Shown: positions 1-6,232 of the stretch, piece by piece
Layout: each line of letters begins with the position of its first letter
Position numbering within the stretch: position 1 is the stretch's first letter
NCBI GenBank assembly: GCA_038252945.1
Contig: JBBSHN010000111.1
Span: forward strand, 1-7,336
Direction: 5' to 3'
DNA: 7,336 nucleotides
DNA from: JAUJOE01 sp038252945
GTDB lineage: Bacteria; Actinomycetota; Actinomycetes; Propionibacteriales; Nocardioidaceae
Position numbers and translations under genes: made by a program
Notes under the pieces: model-generated
What the model was told of the DNA's origin: nothing
The model's database searches: none
What the model saw: only the letters and a program-made list of their open reading frames with translations

Positions 1-536
1 GAGGCGGGTTCTTCCTCGCCGCCTACCTGCCGAACCTGCTCGTGCTGTTCGGCCTCGTCACCGAGGGCAGCGGTGTGGCCGACGCAATTCAGACATTTTC
101 CTTCGCAGCCTTCAGCGCTGTTCCGATCGCCATCGGTGTCGCTGTGCTGCGATACCGGCTCTACGAGATCGACCGGATTCTGAACCGGGCGGCGGTCTAC
201 GCAGTACTCACAGCGACGCTTGCGGCGGCGTACCTCGCCTCCGTCTTGGTGTTGCAGCTGGCGCTGTCGGGGCTGACCCGCGACTCGGGGATTGCGGTTG
301 CTGGTTCCACGCTGGCGGTCGCGGCCTTGTTCCGACCGGCGCGGGCGCGGATCCAGCAGGTGGTGGATCGCAGGTTCTACCGCGCCCGGTACGACGCGCG
401 TCAGACGGTGGAGGCGTTCACGACCCGGCTGCGGGACCAGGTGGATCTCGCTGCGCTGGAGACTGACCTTGGCGCCGTCGTATCCCGCACCGTGCGACCA
501 ACGCATATGTCGCTATGGCTGCGGGAACGGCCATGA
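1..536 (+). CDS. Polytopic membrane sensor-like protein, copy 1 (5' partial)
   Basis: C-terminal part of a membrane protein. The frame is open to the left edge (first full codon at position 3), so the start lies outside the window. What is visible: a membrane segment (GGFFLAAYLPNLLVLFGLV), another before the signature RYRLYEIDRILNR (positions 150-188), two more hydrophobic segments, then a basic tail with RRFYRARYDA and the ending MSLWLRERP. In actinobacterial and Chloroflexi proteins this RLYEIDRI..NR head normally sits in front of a GAF domain and a kinase or phosphatase; here the protein stops after what resembles GAF helix 1 and strand 1. It is clearly paralogous to the next two genes. 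The stop TGA overlaps the ATG of the next gene (ATGA at 533-536), so the two are probably translationally coupled. Specific ligand unknown; the sensor role is inferred. Confidence 0.85.
   Translation, partial: GGFFLAAYLPNLLVLFGLVTEGSGVADAIQTFSFAAFSAVPIAIGVAVLRYRLYEIDRILNRAAVYAVLTATLAAAYLASVLVLQLALSGLTRDSGIAVAGSTLAVAALFRPARARIQQVVDRRFYRARYDARQTVEAFTTRLRDQVDLAALETDLGAVVSRTVRPTHMSLWLRERP
523..536 (+). promoter_or_regulatory. Ribosome binding site and ATGA junction, copies 1 and 2
   Basis: GGGAA at 523-527 stands five bases before ATG 533, and the ATG overlaps the upstream stop TGA (534-536). The ribosome-binding bases lie inside the codons for the conserved LWLRER ending of copy 1. The layout recurs at the next junction, which supports both starts and suggests coupled translation. 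Confidence 0.6.
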
Positions 537-1678
537 ACCGCTATGGGTGGCCCACCGGCATAGCCGCCACCAGCGTGCTCGGTGGCCTGATCATCGCTGT
601 CAACCGGCCAGCTGACGCATGGTTGCTTCTGGTGCCGTTTACCTACATAGTCGTCGGATGGTTGCTGGCCACTCGGCGACCGGGGAACCCCATCGGGTGG
701 CTGTGCCTGGCGGCAGGAGCGCTGTTTCTGGCGCTCGGTGTGCAAGAACAACTGGTGCCGTGGCTCGCGGCCCACGGCCACTTCGGTGCTGCGGGATGGC
801 TCTTGCCGCTCAGCGGTCTTTGGGTGCCAGCGGTCGCGATTTTGGGCATCCACTTACCGCTGCGGTTTCCCGACGGCAAAGCGCTCTCGAGGAATTGGGA
901 GGTCTTCGCACACGGCTGCAGCGCGTTGACCGCGGTCGTCTTCGCTCTGGCGGCAACGGACCCGCGATCACTACTTGAGGTCCGCAACGTTCACAATCCG
1001 CTGGCCTTGCATGTTGTGCGGTACTTCTCGCCGGTATACGGCCTGTTGCCGCTAGCAATCTTGCTTTCCGTCGCCTCCTTAGTCGTCCGCTATCGCCGCG
1101 CCGACGGTTTGCAACGCCTGCAGTTGCGCTGGATCGCGCTGAGCGGCCTCATCGTCGGAGTCTTCTTCATCTCGTCCCTGCTGCAAGCCCTTGGCTTTCT
1201 TCAGGGATCAGTCCTTCTCAGCTCAGAATTCGACATGCTCACCTTCGTCAGCTACGGCGCCATCCCAGTGACGATAGCGATTGCCGTGCTTCGGTATCGG
1301 CTGTACGAGATCGACCGCATCCTGAATCGGGCGATCGTCTATCTGACACTGACCGGGCTCCTGCTTGGGACGTACGCCGGTTCCGTGGTGCTCTTGGGAA
1401 TCGCGCTGCAGCCGTTGACTCAGCAGTCCGATCTCGCGATTGCCGCGTCGACGTTGATCGTCGCCGCCGTGTTTCAGCCGGCGCGTCGTCGGATCCAGAA
1501 CGTCGTCAACCGCCGGTTCTTTCGCAGCCGATATGACGCTCAGCGAACGATCGAGGCCTTCTCCAGTCGGCTGCGGGACCAGGTAGATCTCGATGCGCTG
1601 AACGCCGACCTGCGCGCCGTGGTGGCGGAGGCGCTGCAGCCTTCCCAAATATCCCTGTGGCTGCGGGAGCGCACATGA
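533..1678 (+). CDS. Polytopic membrane sensor-like protein, copy 2
   Basis: Complete paralogue of 381 residues. I chose ATG 533 because it forms an ATGA overlap with the upstream stop and has GGGAA five bases upstream; an in-frame ATG at 515 would add six residues. About ten hydrophobic segments are visible, including AWLLLVPFTYIVVGWLLATR near the N-terminus, with the loop RRPGNPIGW after it. RLYEIDR lies at residues 256-262, followed by two more membrane segments. The cytoplasmic tail holds NRRFFRSRYDA (326-336) and the amphipathic stretch LRDQVDLDALNADLRAVV, and ends SLWLRERT. This tail resembles the start of a GAF domain with the rest missing. No catalytic domain is present, so the protein probably senses or transmits a signal at the membrane to the phosphatase encoded downstream. 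Homologous heads occur on actinobacterial histidine kinases and SpoIIE phosphatases (family knowledge); the role here is inferred. Confidence 0.88.
   Translation: MNRYGWPTGIAATSVLGGLIIAVNRPADAWLLLVPFTYIVVGWLLATRRPGNPIGWLCLAAGALFLALGVQEQLVPWLAAHGHFGAAGWLLPLSGLWVPAVAILGIHLPLRFPDGKALSRNWEVFAHGCSALTAVVFALAATDPRSLLEVRNVHNPLALHVVRYFSPVYGLLPLAILLSVASLVVRYRRADGLQRLQLRWIALSGLIVGVFFISSLLQALGFLQGSVLLSSEFDMLTFVSYGAIPVTIAIAVLRYRLYEIDRILNRAIVYLTLTGLLLGTYAGSVVLLGIALQPLTQQSDLAIAASTLIVAAVFQPARRRIQNVVNRRFFRSRYDAQRTIEAFSSRLRDQVDLDALNADLRAVVAEALQPSQISLWLRERT
1665..1678 (+). promoter_or_regulatory. Ribosome binding site and ATGA junction, copies 2 and 3
   Basis: GGGAG at 1665-1669 lies five bases before ATG 1675, which overlaps the stop of copy 2 (1676-1678). 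As at the first junction, the site is part of the CTG-CGG-GAG-CGC codons of the conserved C-terminal LRER, so the protein motif and the translation signal share the same bases. Confidence 0.65.
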
Positions 1679-2868
1679 CGTCGCGTCGGCTGTTTGCGCA
1701 CGGTCTGGCTCTCGCCACCCTCGCGGGCCTGGCACTCACGATTGTGGTCAGCCTGTTCGCCGAGATCAAGCAGCCGACGGACAGCACGAGCGGGGACCAG
1801 GCGACGTTCTGGCTCGTCCCAATCGCCTACGCCATCGTTGGCTGGTTGGTCAGCACTCGCCGACCGGGCAATCGCGTCGGCTGGCTCTGCGGCGCGGTGG
1901 GGTCGCTGTTCACTCTCGTGGCTCTTCAAGAGACCGTGGCTGGATGGCTTGCCGCCCGCGGCGACATCGCCGCCGCCCGCTGGGTGGGAACCTTAGTGGC
2001 CCTGTGGGTCCCCGCCCTGGGCATTCTCGCCGTCCTCCTGCCGCTGCTACTGCCTGATGGTCGCGTCCTGTCCCGCCGTTGGGAGGTGTACTACAGATTG
2101 TGCACCGCAGTCATAGGGCTCACATTCCTTCTGGTGCTCATCGATCCAGCGAGCCGAAATGCCCTTCCAGGCGTCGACAACCCACTGGCGGTGCCGACTC
2201 TGCAACCCCTGCAAGTGCTGTTCGTGTTGTTCCCGTTGACGTTCGTCGGTGCCGTGGCCTCCCTGGTGGTCCGTTACCGGAGAGCCGCAGGAGCGCAGCG
2301 AGCTCAGCTTCGATGGATCGCTTTGGGCGGATCATGCGTACTGCTCACATATGCGGTTCCGGGGTTGCTTATCACCGTCGGCGCGTTGGACGAGAACGCT
2401 CCCGGACTTGCAGTGTGGAACTTGATTGCGCCGGACACCTTCGCGATCCTGCCCATCTGCATCGGGGTGGCAGTCCTGCGGTATCGCTTGTACGAAATCG
2501 ATCGGATCGTGAACCGAGCGGTGGTGTACGCCACGTTGACCGGTGCCTTAGTCACCACATATGTGGGGAGCGTGCTGCTTCTGGGCCTCGTGATGCGTCC
2601 CGTCACCCACAGCTCGAACCTCACGATCGCAGGATCAACTTTGTTGGTTGCAGCCGTATTCCGGCCAGCCCGCGTTCGAATCCAGAGCGAAGTGGACCGG
2701 CGGTTCTTCCGGCACCGGTACGACGCGCAGCGAACGATCGAGCAGTTCGCCGGCGTCCTCCGCACCGAGGTGCAGATCAGCTCGATCCAGCGCGAGCTTC
2801 GAGATGTCGTCACAGCTGCGCTGCAGCCTGCACATGTGTCCGTATGGGTCCGGCGTGAACGGCCGTAA
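1675..2868 (+). CDS. Polytopic membrane sensor-like protein, copy 3
   Basis: Complete paralogue of 397 residues. Start ATG 1675 overlaps the previous stop (ATGA) and has GGGAG five bases upstream; a GTG at 1657 in the same frame is a weaker alternative. The order of parts matches copy 2: about ten membrane segments, the RRPGNRVGW loop, VVRYRR before a central membrane segment, RLYEIDR at residues 271-277, two further membrane segments, then DRRFFRHRYDA and the end AHVSVWVRRERP. The amphipathic tail (EVQISSIQRELRDVV) is less like the other copies, which have DQVDL.AL. The TAA stop is followed by nine open codons in the same frame and then by the phosphatase gene, also in this frame, so only one stop codon separates the membrane head from the enzyme. 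Inferred role: membrane input for the downstream phosphatase/kinase. Confidence 0.88.
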   Translation: MTSRRLFAHGLALATLAGLALTIVVSLFAEIKQPTDSTSGDQATFWLVPIAYAIVGWLVSTRRPGNRVGWLCGAVGSLFTLVALQETVAGWLAARGDIAAARWVGTLVALWVPALGILAVLLPLLLPDGRVLSRRWEVYYRLCTAVIGLTFLLVLIDPASRNALPGVDNPLAVPTLQPLQVLFVLFPLTFVGAVASLVVRYRRAAGAQRAQLRWIALGGSCVLLTYAVPGLLITVGALDENAPGLAVWNLIAPDTFAILPICIGVAVLRYRLYEIDRIVNRAVVYATLTGALVTTYVGSVLLLGLVMRPVTHSSNLTIAGSTLLVAAVFRPARVRIQSEVDRRFFRHRYDAQRTIEQFAGVLRTEVQISSIQRELRDVVTAALQPAHVSVWVRRERP

Positions 2869-2912
2869 CGGATTCCGGACGCCGGCGCGATAGACATGGC
2901 GACGTACGGACG

Positions 2913-2928
2913 AAAGGGTGGGCAGGTG
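2913..2928 (+). promoter_or_regulatory. Ribosome binding site deciding the GTG start of the phosphatase
   Basis: AAAGG at 2913-2917 (within GAAAGGG) precedes GTG 2926 by eight bases. The upstream in-frame ATG at 2896 has no comparable purine run before it. This favours initiation at GTG 2926, but the ATG cannot be excluded. Confidence 0.55.
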
Positions 2929-4635
2929 AGCGACTCCGACACCGTGACCACGCGTCGCGACGGGACGGCGGAAGACAACCCGCCGGTGTCCAGCTCGCCG
3001 TCCTCCTCATTGCAACCTTCGGTCGAACAGCCGGAGAAAGACCGAGGGCGAACCGCTCGCTGGCGGCCACGACACAGTGGCCGGACGGAGCGTGGCGGTG
3101 TGGACGCTGCCACGCGTGAGCCTATTGGGCTTACTAGCACCCAGCCGCCGATGGACATCCCCGACAACGATCCGCTGTTGGGTTATCTGCTCAGCGCCAA
3201 GGGCGCTGTGTCCGTCGACGACCTTGAGCTGGATTCCCCAGCGCTGGAGAGGCTGCGATCCACCGGGGTCCGCCTGTTGGTTCCTTTGGTGAGCCAGGGC
3301 GAGCTCATCGGCGTGCTGAACCTTGGCCCGAGGATGTCGGAGCAGGACTACTCCTCCGACGACCGCAAGCTATTGGAAAGCCTCGCTGGACAGGCCGCGC
3401 CCGCGTTGCGGGTCGGGCAGCTAGTTCGAGAGCAGGAGGCGCAGGCGGCTACTCGCCAGCGGTACGAGCAGGAGCTCGAGGTCGCTCGGCTGATTCAGCA
3501 GCACTTTTTGCCCAAGGAACTGCCTGACCTCCCGGGCTGGCATCTTGCCGCGTATTACCGACCCGCCCGGGAGGTCGGGGGGGACTTCTACGACGTCATC
3601 CCTCTCTCGGACGGGCGCGTCGGGCTCGTAGTCGGTGACGTTACCGACAAGGGCGTACCCGCGGCACTTGTCATGTCGGCCACACGCAGCGTGCTCCGTG
3701 CCTCTGCTCAGCGGCTCATCGAGCCCGGCGAGGTGCTCGAGCGGGTCAACGACCACCTTTGCCCGGACATGCCGGAGAAGATGTTCGTCACCTGTTTGTA
3801 CGGCGTCCTCGATGTCCACAGTGGCCGGCTCAGGTTCGCGAACGCCGGCCACGACGTCCCCTACGTGAAAAGCGGCACCGAAGTCCGGGAGTTGCGGGCG
3901 CGGGGTATGCCGCTCGGATTGATGAGCGGCATGACCTATGAAGAAAAGGAAACCGTGCTGCAACACGGAGAAAGTGTGTTGCTGCATTCCGACGGCATTG
4001 TCGAGGCGCACGATGCCGATCGTGGGATGTACGGCTTTCCCCGCCTGAAGCAGATCGTGGCCGAAGCCGCGGAACGTCAGCCGCTCATCGACATAGTGTT
4101 GTCCGACCTTGCGCAGTTCACAGGAGCCGGTGCCGAACAAGAGGATGACATCACAATGGTGGTGGTGGAGCGGATTGGTGGGCTAGGTGGGGCGGAAGAG
4201 GTGCTCGCCGAGTTTGAGTTGCCGAGCCAACCCGGCGGCGAGCGCGAAGCGATGGCGCGGGTTCTCGCGGCCGTGGAGCCACTAGGGCTCGAGCCTGCTG
4301 TGACGAACCGGCTGGGTACGGCGGTCGGCGAGGCGACCATGAACGCGATGGAGCACGGCAACCAGTACTCGGCAGAGCTTCCGGCAACGATCCGTGTGCT
4401 GGCCACCACCGGTGAACTCCACGTGGAGGTGTCAGACGCTGGACACCGTGGCGAACTGCGGCAGCCGGACACCCCCGACCTGCAAGCGAAGCTTCAGGGC
4501 GAGCAGTCACCCCGCGGATGGGGGCTCTTTCTGATCGAGAACATGGTCGACGAGGCACGGATGACCTCTGACGAGAACGGTCACACCATCCACCTCGTCC
4601 TCCGGCTGGAAGGAGAAACCAATGACCACCCATGA
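2926..4635 (+). CDS. Half-GAF / SpoIIE (PP2C) phosphatase / RsbW-type kinase fusion
   Basis: A 569-residue soluble signalling enzyme from GTG 2926 (ten residues longer from ATG 2896). Order of parts: polar Ser/Pro/Arg-rich linker (1-75); C-terminal half of a GAF domain (about 76-165; VPLVSQGELIGVLNLG, then YSSDDRKLLESLA); coiled coil (about 166-195); SpoIIE phosphatase with metal-binding acids in GGDFYD (D220, D223), GDVTDKG (D238), HSDG (D356) and EDDIT (D407, D408); and a GHKL/HATPase domain with N box E469-N473-H477, G1 SDAG (D504) and G2 RGWGL (G531, G533). All key residues are intact. By family knowledge, the phosphatase removes phosphate from serine on STAS antagonists and the RsbW-type domain puts it on, so the protein carries both opposing activities; the two STAS genes follow directly. 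The missing first half of the GAF domain and its possible source are discussed in the findings. The end overlaps the next gene by 14 bases. Confidence 0.93.
   Translation: MSDSDTVTTRRDGTAEDNPPVSSSPSSSLQPSVEQPEKDRGRTARWRPRHSGRTERGGVDAATREPIGLTSTQPPMDIPDNDPLLGYLLSAKGAVSVDDLELDSPALERLRSTGVRLLVPLVSQGELIGVLNLGPRMSEQDYSSDDRKLLESLAGQAAPALRVGQLVREQEAQAATRQRYEQELEVARLIQQHFLPKELPDLPGWHLAAYYRPAREVGGDFYDVIPLSDGRVGLVVGDVTDKGVPAALVMSATRSVLRASAQRLIEPGEVLERVNDHLCPDMPEKMFVTCLYGVLDVHSGRLRFANAGHDVPYVKSGTEVRELRARGMPLGLMSGMTYEEKETVLQHGESVLLHSDGIVEAHDADRGMYGFPRLKQIVAEAAERQPLIDIVLSDLAQFTGAGAEQEDDITMVVVERIGGLGGAEEVLAEFELPSQPGGEREAMARVLAAVEPLGLEPAVTNRLGTAVGEATMNAMEHGNQYSAELPATIRVLATTGELHVEVSDAGHRGELRQPDTPDLQAKLQGEQSPRGWGLFLIENMVDEARMTSDENGHTIHLVLRLEGETNDHP
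4610..4624 (+). promoter_or_regulatory. Ribosome binding site of the first STAS gene
   Basis: AAGGAG at 4610-4615 lies six bases before ATG 4622, inside the 3' end of the phosphatase gene. This strong site fixes the start and implies coupled expression of enzyme and substrate. Confidence 0.75.
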
Positions 4636-4984
4636 CCTGCATGCTGCGGTGACTGATCGCAGAGGTGATCCGGTCATCGAACTGGTGGGCGAGCTGAACG
4701 CGGCCGCCGCCGTCGACCTCGATGCTGCCTACGACCGAGCGGTGGAGACCGACCCCGCAGCGGTCGTGCTCGACTTCACGCGTACCGAGTACATGAACAG
4801 CACGGGGATCGCCCTGATCGTGAGCCTGCTCGGCAAGGCGCGCAGCCTCGGCATCGACGTTCGTGCACGCGGCCTGTCCGACCACTACCGCGAAATCTTC
4901 GAAGTCACACGCCTCAGCGACTTCATCACCATTCTGGACGGCAGCAGCGCCCAGCCGGGCGCGGACAGGAGCTCTCATGCCTGA
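4622..4984 (+). CDS. STAS anti-sigma-factor antagonist 1 (RsbV/SpoIIAA type)
   Basis: A 120-residue single-domain STAS protein, normal length for the RsbV/SpoIIAA family. Visible features: the strand IELVGELNAAAAVDL near the N-terminus, VVLDFTRTEYMNSTGIALI with the expected phosphoserine at S60, and the family-like GLSDHYREIFEVTRL near the C-terminus. In partner switching, the unphosphorylated form binds the anti-sigma kinase and frees the sigma factor; phosphorylation of the serine inactivates it. Its likely kinase and phosphatase are the two domains of the upstream protein, whose gene it overlaps by 14 bases. No sigma factor is encoded nearby, so the final target is unknown. It could also act on a non-sigma target, as some STAS proteins do. 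Confidence 0.92.
   Translation: MTTHDLHAAVTDRRGDPVIELVGELNAAAAVDLDAAYDRAVETDPAAVVLDFTRTEYMNSTGIALIVSLLGKARSLGIDVRARGLSDHYREIFEVTRLSDFITILDGSSAQPGADRSSHA
4967..4979 (+). promoter_or_regulatory. Ribosome binding site of the second STAS gene
   Basis: AGGAG at 4967-4971 lies five bases before ATG 4977, within the end of the first STAS gene. It selects this ATG over a longer open frame that begins far inside the upstream gene. Confidence 0.75.
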
Positions 4985-5339
4985 CACCGACACGACATTT
5001 GGCGTACGCGAGGTGGGCACTGGCATACGCGTCATCGACATCCACGGCGACATCACCGCAGCCAGCGAGGACGTGTTGATGGACGCGTATTCGCGGGCCA
5101 ACGACTCCGGTGCCCGAGCCATCGTCCTCAACTTCGAGGGTCTCGACTACATGAACAGTGGCGGCATCGGGCTGCTTGTCACGTTGCTGGTGCGGGCCCA
5201 GCGCCAGCGCCAACGCGTCCTCGCGTACGGCCTCTCTGAGCACTACAAACAGATCTTCGAACTCACCCGGCTCGACGAAGCTGTCGGCATTCATGACTCT
5301 GAGTCGGCGGCAGTCGCCGCCGCCGGTGGTACGCCGTAA
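4977..5339 (+). CDS. STAS anti-sigma-factor antagonist 2 (RsbV/SpoIIAA type)
   Basis: A 120-residue paralogue of the preceding STAS protein, overlapping its gene by eight bases. Features: IRVIDIHGDITAASEDVL, then IVLNFEGLDYMNSGGIGLL with the expected phosphoserine S61, then GLSEHYKQIFELTRLDEAV. The C-terminus ends in an alanine/glycine-rich tail. The same length, the YMNS motif and the GLS.HY..IFE.TRL block shared with the first copy point to a tandem duplication followed by divergence. Both keep the serine, so both should be substrates for the upstream kinase/phosphatase. Whether they serve one target with different thresholds or two separate targets cannot be read from the sequence. Start chosen from the AGGAG site and the tight overlap. 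Confidence 0.92.
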   Translation: MPDTDTTFGVREVGTGIRVIDIHGDITAASEDVLMDAYSRANDSGARAIVLNFEGLDYMNSGGIGLLVTLLVRAQRQRQRVLAYGLSEHYKQIFELTRLDEAVGIHDSESAAVAAAGGTP

Positions 5340-5353
5340 GGAGAACCCACATG
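5338..5353 (+). promoter_or_regulatory. Ribosome binding site overlapping the STAS 2 stop codon
   Basis: AAGGAG at 5338-5343 shares bases with the TAA stop of the second STAS gene (5337-5339) and lies seven bases before ATG 5351. Close coupling suggests the following unknown gene belongs to the same operon. Confidence 0.75.
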
Positions 5354-6112
5354 ACGCAGCCAACCGACCCGCGCCCTGGTCCGGGCGCACCACAGCCGCC
5401 AGCGGCGAGCGGATGGGCCAAGTCAGTGCCGCACCTGCAGGTGACCAACGTCCCTGAAGGTGCGGTGAACCTCAACGTCGAAGGACGCCGGCTCACCTCG
5501 CCAATCCAGGGCTTCGGGAAAATGTGGCAGAAGACCTACTCGGTCGCGATTCCCGCCGAGATCGTGTCGCCGACGGAGCTGATAGCCACCTGGAAGCAGC
5601 GTTTTCCGGAGTTCTGGCCTGAGCGCAACTACTTCTACGGTCCATTGACCGCGATCCAGCCCGGCGATGTGGCTCTGCTCAACATGAGTATGCCCGGTCG
5701 GCTCACGTTGTCGACCGGTGTGATGGTGCTGTACGCCGATGATGAGTCCTTCACGTTGATGACGCCGGAGGGGCACATGTTCGCCGGCTGGATCACATTC
5801 AGCGCTGCAGCGTCAGGTGACACCACCGTCGCTCAGGCACAGGTGCTCATGCGCGCAAGCGACCCGCTGTTCGAGCTGGCGCTCGCTATGGGTGGTCACG
5901 GTCAAGAAAACCAGTTCTGGCAGCAGACGTTGAGAGCGGTCGCCGAACACTTCGAGCATGACGGCCCGGTCGAGACGAGAGTCGTCTGCGTTGATGAGCG
6001 GCGACAGTGGTCGAGGTGGCGCAACCTGCGGCACAGCTCTGCCATCCGGTCGGGCATGTATGCGCTGACAGCTCCGGTACGAGCCGCGAGTCGGCTCGCC
6101 GGGCGTCAATGA
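5351..6112 (+). CDS. Conserved protein of unknown function, possibly SRPBCC-like
   Basis: A 253-residue protein with no signal peptide and no membrane segment. The first 25 residues are Pro/Gly/Ala-rich and probably disordered. The body (about 45-225) alternates predicted strands and helices: MWQKTYSVAI, an aromatic PEFWPERNYFYGPL stretch, LSTGVMVLYADDESFTLMTPEGHMFAGWITFSA, and a late helical FWQQTLRAVAEHF. The pattern of a strand-rich core closed by a C-terminal helix resembles the SRPBCC/START fold, but I see no catalytic signature and cannot name the family with confidence. It starts 11 bases after the STAS 2 stop, so it is very likely co-transcribed with the partner-switching genes and may be their effector or a further regulator; that is inference from position only. 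The tail is basic (RAASRLAGRQ), and its stop borders the paralogue remnant. Confidence 0.8.
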   Translation: MTQPTDPRPGPGAPQPPAASGWAKSVPHLQVTNVPEGAVNLNVEGRRLTSPIQGFGKMWQKTYSVAIPAEIVSPTELIATWKQRFPEFWPERNYFYGPLTAIQPGDVALLNMSMPGRLTLSTGVMVLYADDESFTLMTPEGHMFAGWITFSAAASGDTTVAQAQVLMRASDPLFELALAMGGHGQENQFWQQTLRAVAEHFEHDGPVETRVVCVDERRQWSRWRNLRHSSAIRSGMYALTAPVRAASRLAGRQ

Positions 6113-6232
6113 CTTGCGAAGCCACGCGTGGGCGAGGACGAGGTCAGCCTTGATGTCATCACTGGCGACCTCCTGGCAGTGGTGAGTACGACTCTGCATC
6201 CGAGCCAGGCGACGCTGTGGCTGAGGACGTGA
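6113..6232 (+). pseudogene. Remnant C-terminal tail of a fourth membrane paralogue
   Basis: The 220-base gap after 6112 contains a frame (6140-6229) reading EVSLDVITGDLLAVV followed by STTLHPSQATLWLRT and a TGA stop at 6230-6232. It aligns without gaps to the tail of copy 2: QVDLDALNADLRAVV, then AEALQPSQISLWLRER. Only the GAF-like end is left; no membrane part and no own start with a ribosome site is seen. A weaker match continues upstream in another frame: CEATRGRG at 6115-6138 against IEAFSSRLRD, which would need a frameshift near 6135 and a six-base loss. GTG at 6128 could allow a short peptide, but decay is more likely. It implies that the array once had another copy here, or that a recombination between copies left a tail behind. 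Confidence 0.7.

Larger units (their letters stand above)
1..2868 (+). repeat. Tandem array of three diverged paralogous genes
   Basis: The same gene occurs three times head to tail. The LRYRLYEIDR codons begin at 147, 1289 and 2476, giving periods of 1142 and 1187 bases. Protein similarity is clear along the whole shared length and highest around RLYEIDRI.NR and the RRF(F/Y)R.RYDA region, while the DNA has diverged at many third positions, so the duplication is old. The first unit is cut by the left edge, and more copies could lie further left. Confidence 0.8.

Noticed and set aside
2079..2858. Alternative plus-strand frame of 259 codons inside copy 3
   Set aside because: Ser/Arg/His-rich shadow of a gene with clear paralogues in the other frame.
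2866..2896. Programmed stop-codon readthrough joining copy 3 to the phosphatase
   Set aside because: The frame allows it, but the stop is TAA with no visible recoding structure and the phosphatase has its own ribosome site; gene fission is the simpler reading.
2304..3167. Minus-strand open frame of 287 codons opposite copy 3 and the phosphatase start
   Set aside because: Ser/Arg/Thr-rich composition without motifs, no ribosome site, and opposite recognised domains.
4314..4319. GGGTAC, resembling a stress sigma factor (SigB/SigF type) -10 element
   Set aside because: It lies inside the kinase domain coding sequence and no GTTT-like -35 element stands 14-16 bases upstream.
4151..5131. Long open frame of 326 codons on the minus strand across the phosphatase end and both STAS genes
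   Set aside because: Its translation is rich in Arg, Ala, Pro and Ser, matches no family, and lies opposite three well-supported genes; long antisense frames are expected in G+C-rich DNA.
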